Part shown: piece by piece, positions 1-10,007 of the stretch
Position numbering within the stretch: the first letter of the stretch is position 1
How the letters are laid out: each line of letters begins with the position of its first letter
Source of the DNA: Corallium rubrum
Lineage: Eukaryota > Cnidaria > Anthozoa > Scleralcyonacea > Coralliidae
Direction: 5' to 3'
Assembly: GCA_964035015.1 (NCBI GenBank)
Contig: OZ036010.1
Location: forward strand, 9,896,620-9,960,619
DNA: 64,000 nucleotides
Made by a program: the position numbers and the translations under genes
Notes under the pieces: model-generated
Database searches by the model: none
Seen by the model: only the letters and a program-made list of their open reading frames with translations
What the model was told of the DNA's origin: nothing

Positions 1-117
1 AGGGTTGTTATATAGATGATCCGATTATTGTTAAGTATAATCGATTGTGGAAAAAAACGAAAAAATAATCGATTAATCGATTAATTGGGAGCAACTCTAT
101 ATGAGGTGTACCTTCTT

Positions 118-793
118 TAATTATGGTACAAGAAGTAAATTTTTATATCACGCCGAAAGCCCATCCCTCCTTCTTTGTTGTCTGAAATTTTCAGAGCTAA
201 TTAGTTATCTACTCGCTTCCTGTAGTCATTTAAAGAGGCAACATCAAAATTTGAACTTGTCCAAATTATGTATGCCACGTCAAGATTTAGAAATCTTCTC
301 CCAAGGGCTTCCCTTGTCCTTCTTGGGCTTCTTGTTTCATGATAGGAAAGTACCATGAATGCTCTTTCCTCGGGAGTGAATTGTTGTCCAACCATCTTAA
401 GATGGATGAAGTAAAGTGCACTTCTGCCTACATGGCAAAAATGTGCATGGAACTCTCATGAGCATTGTTATTACCCCAAGGAACGCCACATGATTTGAAG
501 TCGCAATAGCCGCATTGCTTCATTTGGAATCAAACTTTATTCCCCTGTGGTCAGTTTTCACATGCACATGAATTCAAACTTGTATTCTGCACTCAAACAA
601 AGCTGTGGTCAAAAACGGGATGGGCGACATTCGTTTGGGGCATAGATAATTTGCATAATTTGGACAAGTTCAAATTTTGAAGTTAAATCTTTAAATGACT
701 CCAGGAAGCGAGTAGATAACTACTTACATGTAGCAAAGAAGGAGTGATGGGCTTTCGGCGTGATATAAAAATTTACTTCTTGTACCCAAATTA
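118..793. mobile_element. Non-autonomous TIR DNA transposon with HTH remnant
   Basis: Inverted arms of roughly 150 bp (about 118-277 against 640-793) match imperfectly. The outer ends read GGTACAAGAAGTAAATTTTT on the left and its complement on the right, next to TA-rich flanks. The interior keeps a short reading frame that looks like a transposase helix-turn-helix. I infer a deleted Tc1/mariner-like element lying in an intron of PREP. Confidence 0.6.
201..395 (-). pseudogene. Transposase N-terminal HTH fragment
   Basis: A 64-codon frame starting at a true ATG (393-395). Residues 7-34 (FTPEERAFMVLSYHETRSP followed by a REALGRRF stretch) resemble the small helix-turn-helix domain (DUF4817-like) found at the N-terminus of several animal mariner-type transposases. 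No DDE/DDD catalytic region follows; the frame runs directly into the left inverted arm of the enclosing element. Read as a remnant of the parent transposase, not a host gene. The family assignment is by pattern only and is uncertain. Confidence 0.4.
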
Positions 794-1066
794 GAGAAGA
801 TGCAGTACAAAAACGGATGGAGGACATTTTTTTGGGACACCCTGTATTTAGATACTCACTTAATGTCCCTCACCCCTTGGTGGAACTACCATAGTTTGTT
901 AAACATTAATAAAATTCTATATATACAGTATTATAACTGTACAGTATGTCCAAAATGTACAGTGGAAAGAGAACAAACTTAAGGATTACAAATGAGGGGT
1001 GAATAGAAATACAGGACTATAACTTACACCATTACTGACAGTAATTAACAGACAGACTGTACATAC

Positions 1067-1171
1067 ATTGTAAAAAATTCCTTTATAGTCGTGTGTCCAG
1101 TCCATGCTGCTGAATTTAACTTGCTTCAGGACATCAGGAAGCTGCTTTGCATTTGCTCCAGTAGTCATAAA
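1067..1171 (-). CDS. PREP: Prolyl endopeptidase, coding exon 4 (partial gene)
   Basis: A 105-bp, 35-codon phase-0 exon. On the minus strand the acceptor is TTTTAG just before 1171 and the donor is GTATGT just after 1067. It encodes the segment from [15 protein letters not shown] through [18 protein letters not shown]. This matches the beta-propeller region of prolyl oligopeptidase, where vertebrate PREP has an ELPDVLERVKFS...GKGMFYN stretch. The exon joins exon 3 in frame. The rest of the gene, including the alpha/beta-hydrolase domain with the Ser-Asp-His triad, must lie to the left of base 1. Nothing in 1-1066 looked like a further exon, so intron 4 is at least 1,066 bp. Confidence 0.9.
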
Positions 1172-1199
1172 CTAAAACCATGAAGAATGAAACCCAAGT

Positions 1200-1447
1200 T
1201 TAGTGTTAACCCTTTGACTCCCCCTAAAAAAAGGCTAGTAGTATATAGGTGCCTATAGGCAAGCTATAGAAAACGTTCCAATTACCTATAGAACCACTTG
1301 CTGCCTATAGAGATCTACCAATAGGTTGATTGTATATAGGCTTGTATTCCTATAGGTCGCGCCTACATATGTGAAATGTTCCAATTCTTATAGAAACCTA
1401 TAGGATCCTATAGGTTGGGCTACTCTATACGGTAGGTCTTTACCTAT
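1200..1447. repeat. CCTATAGG-rich repeat
   Basis: Short palindromes related to CCTATAGG recur roughly ten times in 250 bp of PREP intron 3. They are irregularly spaced and are not a clean tandem array. Possibly a decayed MITE or local expansion. Confidence 0.4.
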
Positions 1448-1955
1448 CAGGGACATAGCCAGAGGGGCTCGTACTCAGATGCACAGGTGATTTACCCAGT
1501 GGTTATTGACTGGATCTCAGTCGTTTTCATTGATATAGATAGGTAATTGGACCCACACTGGTATATTAAAGGTACACTGGATAGTACATCATGCATGTAT
1601 CCAATGTTAACGTTCATGTGCCAACTGCCACGACTTTCCACTGCAAGATGTGACATGATGTGTCCAATGTATGTTTGACCTTGCGATAGTAGCTGGACTA
1701 TGAGCATGATAACAAAATATTGTTATGAAGTGTTACTATTGGACATTTATTGATGTATCACACGCATGTAACTTAACTCAACGGTTGTTTTTTTTTAGTA
1801 TTTTATGATGTTTCAAACTTTCAGAATTGTGTAAAATCTTCTCCCAAAATGCAGGAAATGCCATTTTAGAGACGATCTAGATTTCAAAATGTTCTAGGGG
1901 AGCATGCCCCTGGACCCCCCACGAAGTTTCTTGCCCCTTTCAAAATCCTGGCTAC
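1448..1955. mobile_element. hAT-like MITE with CAGGGACATAGCCAG end
   Basis: The left end CAGGGACATAGCCAGAGGGG is matched on the right by CCTGGCTACTGTTACC near 1945-1960. The inner sequence (1795-1920) is shared with copies near 27416-27500 and 29420-29540. The CAGRGRCGTAGCCAG terminus recurs at 24421 and 29250 in this window. Lies in PREP intron 3. Confidence 0.5.
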
Positions 1956-1989
1956 TGTTACCTATAGACTTTTTGTAGCAGCCAAAACT

Positions 1990-2112
1990 AGCCCCTTTGT
2001 TATTTTACACTGTCTAATGCCAGATGATTTACTCGTCAAATGAGCACCCCACTTGCTGAGGGCTTTCCCTTTAACAAGTAAAATAATCAAATGGCATTAG
2101 ACAGAGTAAAAT
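1990..2112. repeat. Family A-related inverted repeat (TCTGGCGTTAGACAGAGTAAAAT type)
   Basis: Inverted arms: CTGTCTAATGCCAGATGATT on the left and its partner CAAATGGCATTAGACAGAG on the right, with an internal ACTCGTCAAATGAG. This is a diverged copy of the most abundant short repeat of the window. The stretch 2113-2530 holds nothing I recognise. Confidence 0.5.
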
Positions 2113-2531
2113 AATAAAAATGCAATAAATGTATGATCCCATGGACCCCCCAGTCAACATTCCTGCCACACCCACTCAGAGCATTTTTGGTCAATTCAGT
2201 TGGGTCATTTTGGTCATTTTGAATATTTTTGCTGTTAAAATATTAAATGTATACACTAACAATACCGTTCACCTCAAGAAATTAGTTGAAGAATCCATAA
2301 ATATACTTGAATACTACTCTTAGCTGGCTGTTTTTTTAGGAGCTTGGGGTGGGGCTGGCAGGTGGGTGGAAGTGTAATTCGTGGTCTAGTGCATCCCTTG
2401 GTCAAAATCTGGTGGACCCCCAGGTCTTCCCAAAGCAATTTAATTGTGGCCAATGACAGAATATATTTTACACAGCAATGTCAATCAATCACTAAGATGA
2501 ATTTCAAGCCACCGTATATATGTACAGTACC

Positions 2532-2762
2532 ACTCAGAAATAACCTAACAGTGCGGTTGAGGTTGAGGTTAAGTTAAACAATGATAGAAATGGTAATAAA
2601 CTTTAGTAAAGCACAATAAAATTATCTAGTAATACAGAAAACAGTCCATATTTTGATTCATAGTGATTTAGAGACAGTTTAACTAACACTGAACAGAGTT
2701 TATTACAATTAAGCTGAGGTTAAACCTAGGTTTGACCTTGGTTTTTGTTAGGTTATTTCTGA
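2532..2762. repeat. Palindromic MITE in PREP intron 3
   Basis: Terminal inverted repeat CTCAGAAATAACCTAAC (left) and GTTAGGTTATTTCTGAG (right), with GGTTGAGGTT/AACCTCAGCTT-like inner arms. It ends about 30 bp from the exon 3 donor site. Confidence 0.55.
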
Positions 2763-2793
2763 GCAGTATTGTACTGTCAGAAAAACTGTGTAC

Positions 2794-2962
2794 CTTAATA
2801 GTGACCCAGTCAGAGCCACTTTCACTAAGCCCATAGGCAAATAATTTTCCATCTTCAGAAAAACAATAACCCCGAAGTGATATGCTCCCATCCTCAGCCA
2901 AAAGATTTGGATCCAAAAACACTTTGGCCTCACCATCAAGAGTTTCCTTGCAATACAAGACA
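2794..2962 (-). CDS. PREP: Prolyl endopeptidase, coding exon 3
   Basis: A 169-bp exon: minus-strand acceptor TTTTAATTAG before 2962, donor AAG|GTACAC after 2794. The first base completes a codon split across intron 2 (AG|T, Ser, where vertebrates have Arg). Then 56 codons encode [20 protein letters not shown] through [14 protein letters not shown]. This is the second blade region of the prolyl oligopeptidase beta-propeller; vertebrate PREP has the very similar EGEARVFLDPN, LRGYAFSEDG and SGSDWVTIK motifs. The exon ends in phase 0 and joins exon 4 without loss of residues. Intron 2, between exons 2 and 3, is about 4.0 kb and is full of inverted repeats. Confidence 0.94.
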
Positions 2963-2988
2963 CTAATTAAAATAAAAACAATATATAC

Positions 2989-4234
2989 TGCAGACCTGCC
3001 AACTCTCACGGTTTGACCGTGAGACTCCCGATGTCACAGGAAATTCGCCCCCCCTGTAAATTCGCCCCCCTCCCCATGGGGGGGGGGGGCGAATTTCCTA
3101 GGAATATCGCCCCCCTTTAGGAATTTCGCCCCCCCCCCCTTCTCGATTTCGATTTAAATTCAAAACATGACAAGAACATTGTTTAGTAAATTTAATATCT
3201 TATAAAAATTATACTAGTTGACTATATAGCTCAATGGGTTAGCTTAGTCCTTTTAGCTGGTGGTGGAGTGCACGAAGGGCAAAGCCACTCACTCTCCGTT
3301 CAACCCCGTTCAACCCCGTGAAGTCATAGATAATAGAAAGTTGGAAAAGCTGGTACAGCGGCGAACTAGCAGCTAAAGTCACGGCGTTAAACAGATCGAT
3401 CGACATATCGCAAAGCCTGTCTGGTCAATACCGCGACGCGAAAAATAACAGTTCTACCTCTGGAACCAGGGTACTCTTATGAAAGATAGAAGTGCTTCCG
3501 ATTCTGAAGGGACTTTATGATCCTGACAACGGACTACGGCTACGGCAGGAAGTTTAAGAGTGGTATTAAAGGAAAACACTTGTTCAATCTATGTTAGTCG
3601 CGAAAATAAGGTTAAACTTTCCCAAGGCTTCTGTAGTGACTCGGGTTCCGTGTTGTCTATGCAACGTGAAAATGCTTTTTCACGTTGTCAACAGAGTCAC
3701 GACGGCGTGAAAATTACCAATTTGGACGACTTATGTTTTGCGACTAAAAGGGGGAGGGCGAAATTCCTAAAGGGGGGCGATATTCCTAGGAAATTCGCCC
3801 CCCGGGTGGGCGAATTTCCTAGGAATATTGCCCCGGGGGGGGCGATATTACGGCGGGACGGATTTCCTGGGACACCGGTATCAGATAACTTCTCCCGGTC
3901 ACCCGGTATGACTGCCACTTCTCACGGCAAGCGAGAATTCTCAAAAATGCCAATAGAAATACTCTGAAATACTACTGAATAAAACATAAACTAAAGAAAA
4001 GCATCAATAGCACTTCGGCCAAGGCACAGAGCACCTGAATACAGTCTTAATCATTATCAGTAATGCCTGCAATGCTTGACACTGTTTGGTCAGTCAAAAT
4101 TAAAATGGCGCAATTTGGTGGCGACAAAGATCACATGTAGCAATCTCCAAGTTTGGCTGTCAACCTTCAGGGGTTTTTTCATTATATTTTAAAATCTCCA
4201 GATTTAGTGTTTGGTAAAGTTGGCAGGTCTGCAG
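2989..4234. mobile_element. Composite foldback element with C/G-rich inverted arms
   Basis: The outer ends CTGCAGACCTGCCAACT (2989) and AAGTTGGCAGGTCTGCAG (about 4216-4234) are inverted. Inside, a second inverted pair near 3040-3145 and 3755-3850 is built from GGCGAATTTCCTAGGAATATC units joined to poly-C/poly-G tracts. About 600 bp between the inner arms show no recognisable gene. A composite non-autonomous element in PREP intron 2 is inferred. Confidence 0.5.
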
Positions 4235-5232
4235 TGTGATCATTGTATATTGTGTCCAACATAAAATATATGAAAAAATTCTCTCAGATTTGAATGAGTT
4301 ATATTTGCGGCAAACTGCATAAGACAAGGTAATAAATCTTGGAACGAGTCAGTTTAACTCTTTCACATATAAAATAGATTATCCAGCGCTCTTTGTAGAC
4401 TGTATAGTATTATTAGACTCTTTCTGGGAGTAACTCCTCTAAATGGGAGTTCAAATTACATGTACTCCCTAAAAATACTTTACCCTGAAGGAGTTATTAT
4501 AACTTAGAATATGCAAAAAAAAATTTACTTCCCTAAAATGGAGTAAAGGGGAGGAGTTCAAATTACTTCCTCAAAATAATTTACCTGGAAGGAGTTATTT
4601 TAACGAAAATAGAGTTAGAATATGCAAAAAAAATTAATACTTCCCTAAAATGGAGTAAAGGGGAGGAGTTCAAATTATTCCTTGAAAATAACTATGTGAT
4701 CATCGTATATTGAATGTGTCCATCATAAAATATATGAAAAAGTTCTCAGATTTGAATGAGTTATATATGCGGCAAACTGCATAAGACATGTTAATAAATC
4801 TTGGAACGAGTCAGTTTAACTCTCTTCCACATATAAAATAGTTTAATACATCCAGTATATAAACAAATAATTGCATTCGGTGGTATAACATTCGCCGTAT
4901 GATTTCTGAGATTTAATTTTTGGTATCAAACACAGTGCCCAACTCTGGCCCTTATACACGATTTAATATCGTTTTGACTTCATTTTAAAGAAAAACCGGG
5001 TTTTTTTTAAACAATTCTTTCTTCGTCATTTCAACTGTGTACAGTCTTAACAATTATCAGTAATGTCTGCAATGCTTGACACTGTTTGGTCAGTCAAAAT
5101 TAAAATGGCGCAATTTAGTGGCGATGAAGATCACATGTAGCAATCTCCAAGTTTGGCTGTCAATCTCCAGGGGGGTTTTCATAATATTATAAAATCTCCA
5201 GATTTAATGTTTGGTAAAGTTGGCAGGTCTGA
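4017..5232. repeat. Direct duplications within PREP intron 2
   Basis: About 215 bp at 4017-4234 recurs at 5020-5232, sharing the GGCGCAATTT, CACATGTAGCAATCTCCAAG and GTTGGCAGGTCTG landmarks. A second unit at 4236-4385 recurs at 4695-4850 (CGGCAAACTGCATAAGACA, TTGGAACGAGTCAGTTTAAC). Between them, 4440-4685 is a diverged tandem repeat around AAATGGAGTAAAGGGGAGGA. Confidence 0.7.
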
Positions 5233-5393
5233 TACTGTACGTGGTTGAGGTTCTCTTTGTTTCTGACATCCCAAAATTCTGAGATGTTTATTATTAAACC
5301 TACAAAGTTGGTTGCTTTATATATTTTGCACATCATTATTACGAGTCTTCCTGAAAATCAATACAAGTATTCCTACTTGAGTTACAGACATTT

Positions 5394-5675
5394 TAAAGGT
5401 GATATACAGTCTGTTCTGCGCATGTACGTAACTAATGTTTACATCTTTATTTACAAAAAAATATATTGATACCTTATTCAAGAATGTAAGCTTTTCTTGC
5501 TTCCTTTTCATTACTTGTACCCAAAACAAAACATTTTCAGAAGAAATAGAAGACATCTGAAGCGATATCCTCAGCAAATCACTTGGTTTTCTGCCATGTT
5601 GTTCCTAACGGTTTACACTGAGTACGAATGTCATGTTTTGGACATGCGCAGAACGGACTGTACATCACCTTTGAT
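5394..5675. mobile_element. TTAA-type palindromic MITE, family I copy 1
   Basis: The left end TTAA|AGGTGATATACAGTCTG and right end CAGACTGT-like CGGACTGTACATCACCT|TTGA are inverted, with GTTCTGCGCATG in both arms. A second copy lies at 34803-35118 and is flanked by clear TTAA on both sides. A piggyBac-like origin is an inference from TTAA only. Confidence 0.6.
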
Positions 5676-5691
5676 TATTATTATTGCTGAT

Positions 5692-6060
5692 GTCAGCATA
5701 ATTTTCAGATGTCGTTAAAAGCCACATTGTAAACAGAATTGAACATACAAAGCTTGGTTAAGCTTTCGAAGAGATATATAGTCATATCAGATGTACAATC
5801 TAAAGACTCTGGTTGAAACTATACTTTATATGAGTATTCAATTTTTGGCCACATACTGTATGTGTACCTCACAGATGCCAATTGAGCACACAAATATGGT
5901 GGCCAAAAAACAAATGCTTGTATAAAGCGTAGTTCCAACCAGAGTTTTCAGATTGTACATCAGATGTGATTAGACATCACTTTTACACCTTAACAAAGAC
6001 TTATACATTGAATTGCGTGCACAATGTGGCTTTAACATCTGAAAATTATGCTCAGATGTC
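5692..6060. repeat. Nested palindromes
   Basis: The outer arms CAGCATAATTTTCAGATGTC / GACATCTGAAAATTATGCTC-type sequence and a shared CCACATTGT/ACAATGTGG pair enclose an inner palindrome (about 5788-5970). The inner palindrome's arms carry AGATGTACAATCT and ACTCTGGTTG and their complements. This is one foldback element inside another, in PREP intron 2. The stretch 6061-6531 shows no recognisable feature. Confidence 0.6.
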
Positions 6061-6531
6061 AGTAAAAATATAATTCATACAAATATTTTTTGGCCAGGGG
6101 CCCAAAATAAATTGCTCTTGGCAGCCCTGTTCATTACAGTATCTGTACACTGTAGACATAAGTTATTGTTATTTATTATATAAAATAGAGTGTTTTATTG
6201 ATTTTTCCACCACTAATAAAAGTGATAATCTCACATGTGTGATTATTTATGGTAATCGCACATGTGACAATTATCGCTGAATCTTATCAGCATTATAGTT
6301 TAATGCAATTTTTGCAAGGCAATGGGACAATTTTTTTATATAATAAACAGAACAATACATGGATGCTTGGAAATATTAAATTTATTTCTCATGTTATCCT
6401 GGTCAACACTCGAAATAAATTTCATATTTCCGCACATCCATGTATTCTTCTCTATAATATATATAGATACACCAGACTAAAATAACAGTCTACTACAATT
6501 ATACTATAAATACATGTACTATAATATATTG

Positions 6532-6802
6532 TTATATATCAAGTGTCAAAGTCCGTTTTCCTAGCTATCTGATTGGGTGAGTGGTCCTCGCATGGCGGTC
6601 CGAAAATTGTGATGTTTCCCACATACTGGTAACCCATGGCAGTGGATAACAATACATTTATTTTTCCCTAGAGAAAAATATCAAAACTGGAAGCAGATGG
6701 TCAGGTTCAGTTTGTCTTTGTTTTCTCCAATTTTCTTTCATTAAAAACAATCTCTGAAGGTTTTACTCAACATTTTTGTTGTCATTTGACACTTGATATA
6801 TT
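6532..6802. mobile_element. TIR MITE in PREP intron 2
   Basis: The ends TTATATATCAAGTGTCAAA (left) and TTTGACACTTGATATATTA (right) are inverted over about 20 bp. No gene inside. Confidence 0.5.
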
Positions 6803-6977
6803 ACAAAACACTTGTTTATTGGTACCTCGGGGAAACAGTGTGTTTTGCACCCTCGGCTTTGCTTCGGGAAACAACGGCAGTCTTGGGTCAACAAAACACA
6901 CCATTTCCCTCGGCACCAGTAAATAAGTGTTTATTAATAAAGTTGTTGTTGTTATCATTACACTGTCTGTACAGTAC

Positions 6978-7073
6978 CTTTGATTCTGAAGACCACTGTT
7001 GTAAAAATAATAATACATTTCACCACGTTTGAATGGGCATCCATATTTAGGGTAATCCCACAATTTGGTCATT
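6978..7073 (-). CDS. PREP: Prolyl endopeptidase, coding exon 2
   Basis: A 96-bp exon. The minus-strand acceptor TTTTTAAAG precedes base 7073, and the donor CAAAG|GTACTG follows 6978. Its first base completes the Arg codon (AG|A) left open by exon 1. It then encodes [19 protein letters not shown] and [12 protein letters not shown], ending two bases into the next codon. Vertebrate PREP has DYPKY...YFYFYNTGLQNQR at the same place, where the N-terminal segment enters the propeller. Phase, length and residue continuity with both neighbours all agree. Confidence 0.94.
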
Positions 7074-7334
7074 CTTTAAAAAAATGTTACATTAATGGTT
7101 ATTAGTCTTTTAGTGTGAATACGTATAGGTTATTTTTAGGCCACGAGGGGATATGTGATTTATTCACCGAAGGCAAAGCCCGAGGTGAAAAAACATATAT
7201 CCAAAATAACGTACTTATTTTTCACATGGTGAGGTTGACAGGATTTTATAAGATAAGGAGTAGTGCAGGGCATATTAGACGGCAAGATTAGAGGAGAATA
7301 TTATAGCGAGGAATGGTAGGGGGAATATTAGAGC

Positions 7335-7693
7335 CTTAAGGAGTGTTTATAATATGAGAGGCGAGCATAGCCTGATAAGTGGTAAGCGGGATAGCCTGGT
7401 AAGTGAGATCTCACTGTGTAGTTATTTTCCTGTTAAAAATTCCTCTGTGTTTATATGGCCAAGCGGGCTAGCCCGGTTAGCGAGATCTCACTTGAAAGAG
7501 GCAAGATCTCGGTAAGCGGGATGAAAATTTCCCATGTAAACAGTCGCTAACCGGGCTGGCCTGCTTACTGGGATGATTTTTCAAAGGGATACCGATACCA
7601 GGTGGGATGAAATTTGTTCATATAAATGCAAGCCAGAAATCATCCCAGTTGCCGGGCTATCCCGCTATATCCTCCATATAAACAGCCCCTTAG
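7335..7693. mobile_element. TIR MITE in PREP intron 1
   Basis: Inverted ends TAAGGAGTGTTTATA and TATAAACAGCCCCTTA. The interior repeats GCGGGATAGCCTGGTAAGTG, GCTAACCGGGCT and their complements, so the element folds on itself several times. Confidence 0.55.
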
Positions 7694-7849
7694 AGGGAAA
7701 TATTAGAGGGGAATATTAATCTATTGTTTTACCACGGGCTATTGAATACATTCCCCTAAAAGAACAAAGGAACCGAGGCATGTGAAAAATAAAGTACAGT
7801 TATCAGTTAACATAATTTAATTAATTGTAATTGATTGGTTGATATTGAT

Positions 7850-8395
7850 TGCCACAAATTATCAATTTCATCAATTATCAATTTCATTGGTTATCATTTT
7901 TATTATATATCAAGTTCATTGGTTATCAATTTCATTGATTAATGATTTTATTGATTATTGATTTCATGAATTGTCAATTTCAATGATTATCAATTTCATT
8001 GATTATCAATAAATTAATTATCAATTTCATTGATAACCAATTCCATTGATTATTGATTTCATTAATTATTGATTTCATTGATTATTGGTTCATGAATTAT
8101 AAATTTCAATGATTATCAATTTTATTGATTATCAATTTTATTAATTACCAATTTTAGTGATTATCAATTTTATTGATTGTTGATTGCATTGATTATCAAT
8201 TCTGATTATCAATTTCATTGATTATTGATTTCATTTATTGTCAAATGTCAATTCCATTGATTATCAATTTCATTGATTATTGATTTCACTGATTGTTGAC
8301 TTCACTGATTACCAATTTCATTGATTATTAATTTCATTGATTATTGATTTCATTGATTGTCGATTCCATTGATTATCAACTTCCTTGATTAAGCT
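7850..8395. repeat. AT-rich minisatellite in PREP intron 1
   Basis: About 35 imperfect copies of a 15-16-bp unit close to GATTATCAATTTCATT, with variants GATTATTGATTTCATT. It ends about 110 bp from the exon 1 donor. Unit and length drift show an old, slipping array. Confidence 0.9.
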
Positions 8396-8506
8396 GGGTA
8401 TTTATCACATCAAATATTCAAATTGGCGGCAATTTTAACGTCATTTTGTCAATATCCCATCATATTCAAATAACATTACTTTATTTACAGTAAGAAATCG
8501 TAATAC

Positions 8507-8703
8507 CTTTCTTTAAACTTTTCCCTGAATTCACATTTCTCTAAGTAAGGAAGACTGATTTCGTTCTGTCGATCCACAAATTCCTTGGTTTCTGGTGAGT
8601 CGGGGTCCTCAAGCCAGACGTAAGGATCCGCAATTTTAGTACCATGATAATCGTCTAAAATACTAGAATCTCGTCGGCTAGCTGGATAAATAAAATGCTC
8701 CAT
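8507..8703 (-). CDS. PREP: Prolyl endopeptidase, coding exon 1 with start codon
   Basis: Starts at ATG (8701-8703) in a good Kozak context (G at -3, G at +4) and ends at donor AAAG|GTATTAC: 65 codons plus two bases. It encodes MEHFIYPASRRDSSILDDYH, then GTKIADPYVWLEDPDSPETK and EFVDRQNEISLPYLEKC. The DYHG-x-KI-x-DPY-x-WLEDPDS signature is diagnostic of the N-terminus of prolyl oligopeptidase (S9A), a cytosolic serine peptidase that cuts short proline-containing peptides. The four exons here give 189 codons of a protein that is about 710 residues in vertebrates. The active-site Ser, Asp and His lie in the missing C-terminal part. A 166-bp hairpin sits 81 bp upstream of the ATG. An AG immediately before GAAATGG could also act as an acceptor for an untranslated first exon. 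Confidence 0.95.
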
Positions 8704-8784
8704 TTCCTATAATTTTTACGCCAGTTCACGGTCTTTCACTTTCAATACGTGATCCAAAATCAGATCAAATATTAAAGGACAAAG

Positions 8785-8950
8785 TAACCTGAATGTCAGG
8801 CCTTTATTTGTTCCCGCCTTCCGCTAAACCCGGCAGCGCGGGCAGAGGTGCGGGCGAGCGAGAAGGCGAGATCTCGCTCGCCCGCACCTCTGCCCGCGCT
8901 GCCGGGTTTAGCGGAAGGCGGGAACAAATAAAGGCCTGACATTCAGGTTA
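8785..8950. mobile_element. Perfect 166-bp hairpin MITE with 9-bp TSD
   Basis: Two arms of 79 bp are perfectly complementary around an 8-nt loop. The ends are TAACCTGAATGTCAGG and its complement. The 9-bp direct repeat AGGACAAAG flanks it (8776-8784 and 8951-8959). GC-rich, unlike its surroundings. Perfect arms indicate recent insertion. A Mutator-like origin is suggested by the 9-bp duplication. It lies immediately upstream of the PREP start. Confidence 0.9.
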
Positions 8951-8999
8951 AGGACAAAGGATCAAATGATCAATCATGACGTGTGATACCACAGGTCGC

Positions 9000-9300
9000 C
9001 CAAGCGTATTTCAATCGAAATTCAAAAAAAAAACACGTTAACGATGAAGCAGTTATCAAAAACTGAACTTTTCGAAGACGGGCTCTGGAACTTTTTGAAA
9101 AACGCCATTAATTTTCCTGTGGATGCGGATTTCAAAAAAATCCGTACGACGATAATGCGTTTTCGAGTTACACAGTTAATTAATTCGACTGAAATTCGAC
9201 TTTAACTCGACGTCGCATTTACGTTGCATTCCTGAACGAAGTTAATTCGAATTTAATTCGTCTAAATTAAATTCGTCTGTTGTGCGACGTTTATGTTGAC
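9000..9300. repeat. Partial copy of palindromic family N
   Basis: TTAATTCGACTGAAATTCGA, GTCGCATT and TGTGCGACGTTTATG motifs match the family seen complete at 50170-50562, but only one side is kept. Confidence 0.4.
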
Positions 9301-9326
9301 AAATGTGCAATCACAGTTATGCAATA

Positions 9327-9748
9327 GACCTTTCACCAATAGCGGCGCCATCTTGAATTTGCAATGCATTATGGTCTATCCAGGGTAACAAGCCCCATTA
9401 AAACGGCGATTGCGTGGTGTTGGGACACAATGCGGTAATTTTTTCTTTATAAATACTTTCGTGGCAACAAGATCTAAATATAATAATTCTCATATTGGTA
9501 AAAGCAACAATTCTCGGACGTGTAAGGATAGATTCATGACAAATGTATCCTTATACGTACGAGAATTATTGCTTTTAATTTACCAATATGACAACATCTA
9601 GACATTGTTGCCATGAAAGTATTTATCAAGGAAAATTTACCTCATTGTCTCTCAACACCAAGCAATCACCATTTTAATTGAGCTTATTACCCTGGATAGA
9701 CCACAACGCATTGCGAATTCAAGATGGCGCCGCTATTGGTGAAAAGGT
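9327..9748. mobile_element. Palindromic TIR element
   Basis: Ends ACCTTTCACCAATAGCGGCG and its complement near 9720-9748. The arms extend inward for about 200 bp (GATAGACC/GGTCTATC, GGCAACAA, TATTGGTAAA). Non-coding foldback element. A half-repeat of the right end (CCGCTATTGGTGAAG) follows immediately. Confidence 0.8.
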
Positions 9749-10007
9749 TCCGCTATTGGTGAAGAAGGTAATTAAAAGCAAGTCAGCTGACGTGATCTGA
9801 CGTGTCCATGTGTCTGTTGTCTAATACATCATGGCTAACAACCAATGAAAATTGGGAAAACACGCATAGCAGCAAGTATTGTATATATAAATATAAATAT
9901 AAATACAAATAAAAAAGAATTGCAACATGGTCAATTTTATGATTTTATTTACCGTAAATGCTCCAATTAGCGACCAGCTTCAAATAAGCGCCCACTCTCA
10001 AAAAACC

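Noticed and set aside
7850..8395. Scaffold/matrix attachment or replication origin in the AT-rich array
   Set aside because: Base composition alone cannot support this; it is a simple minisatellite.
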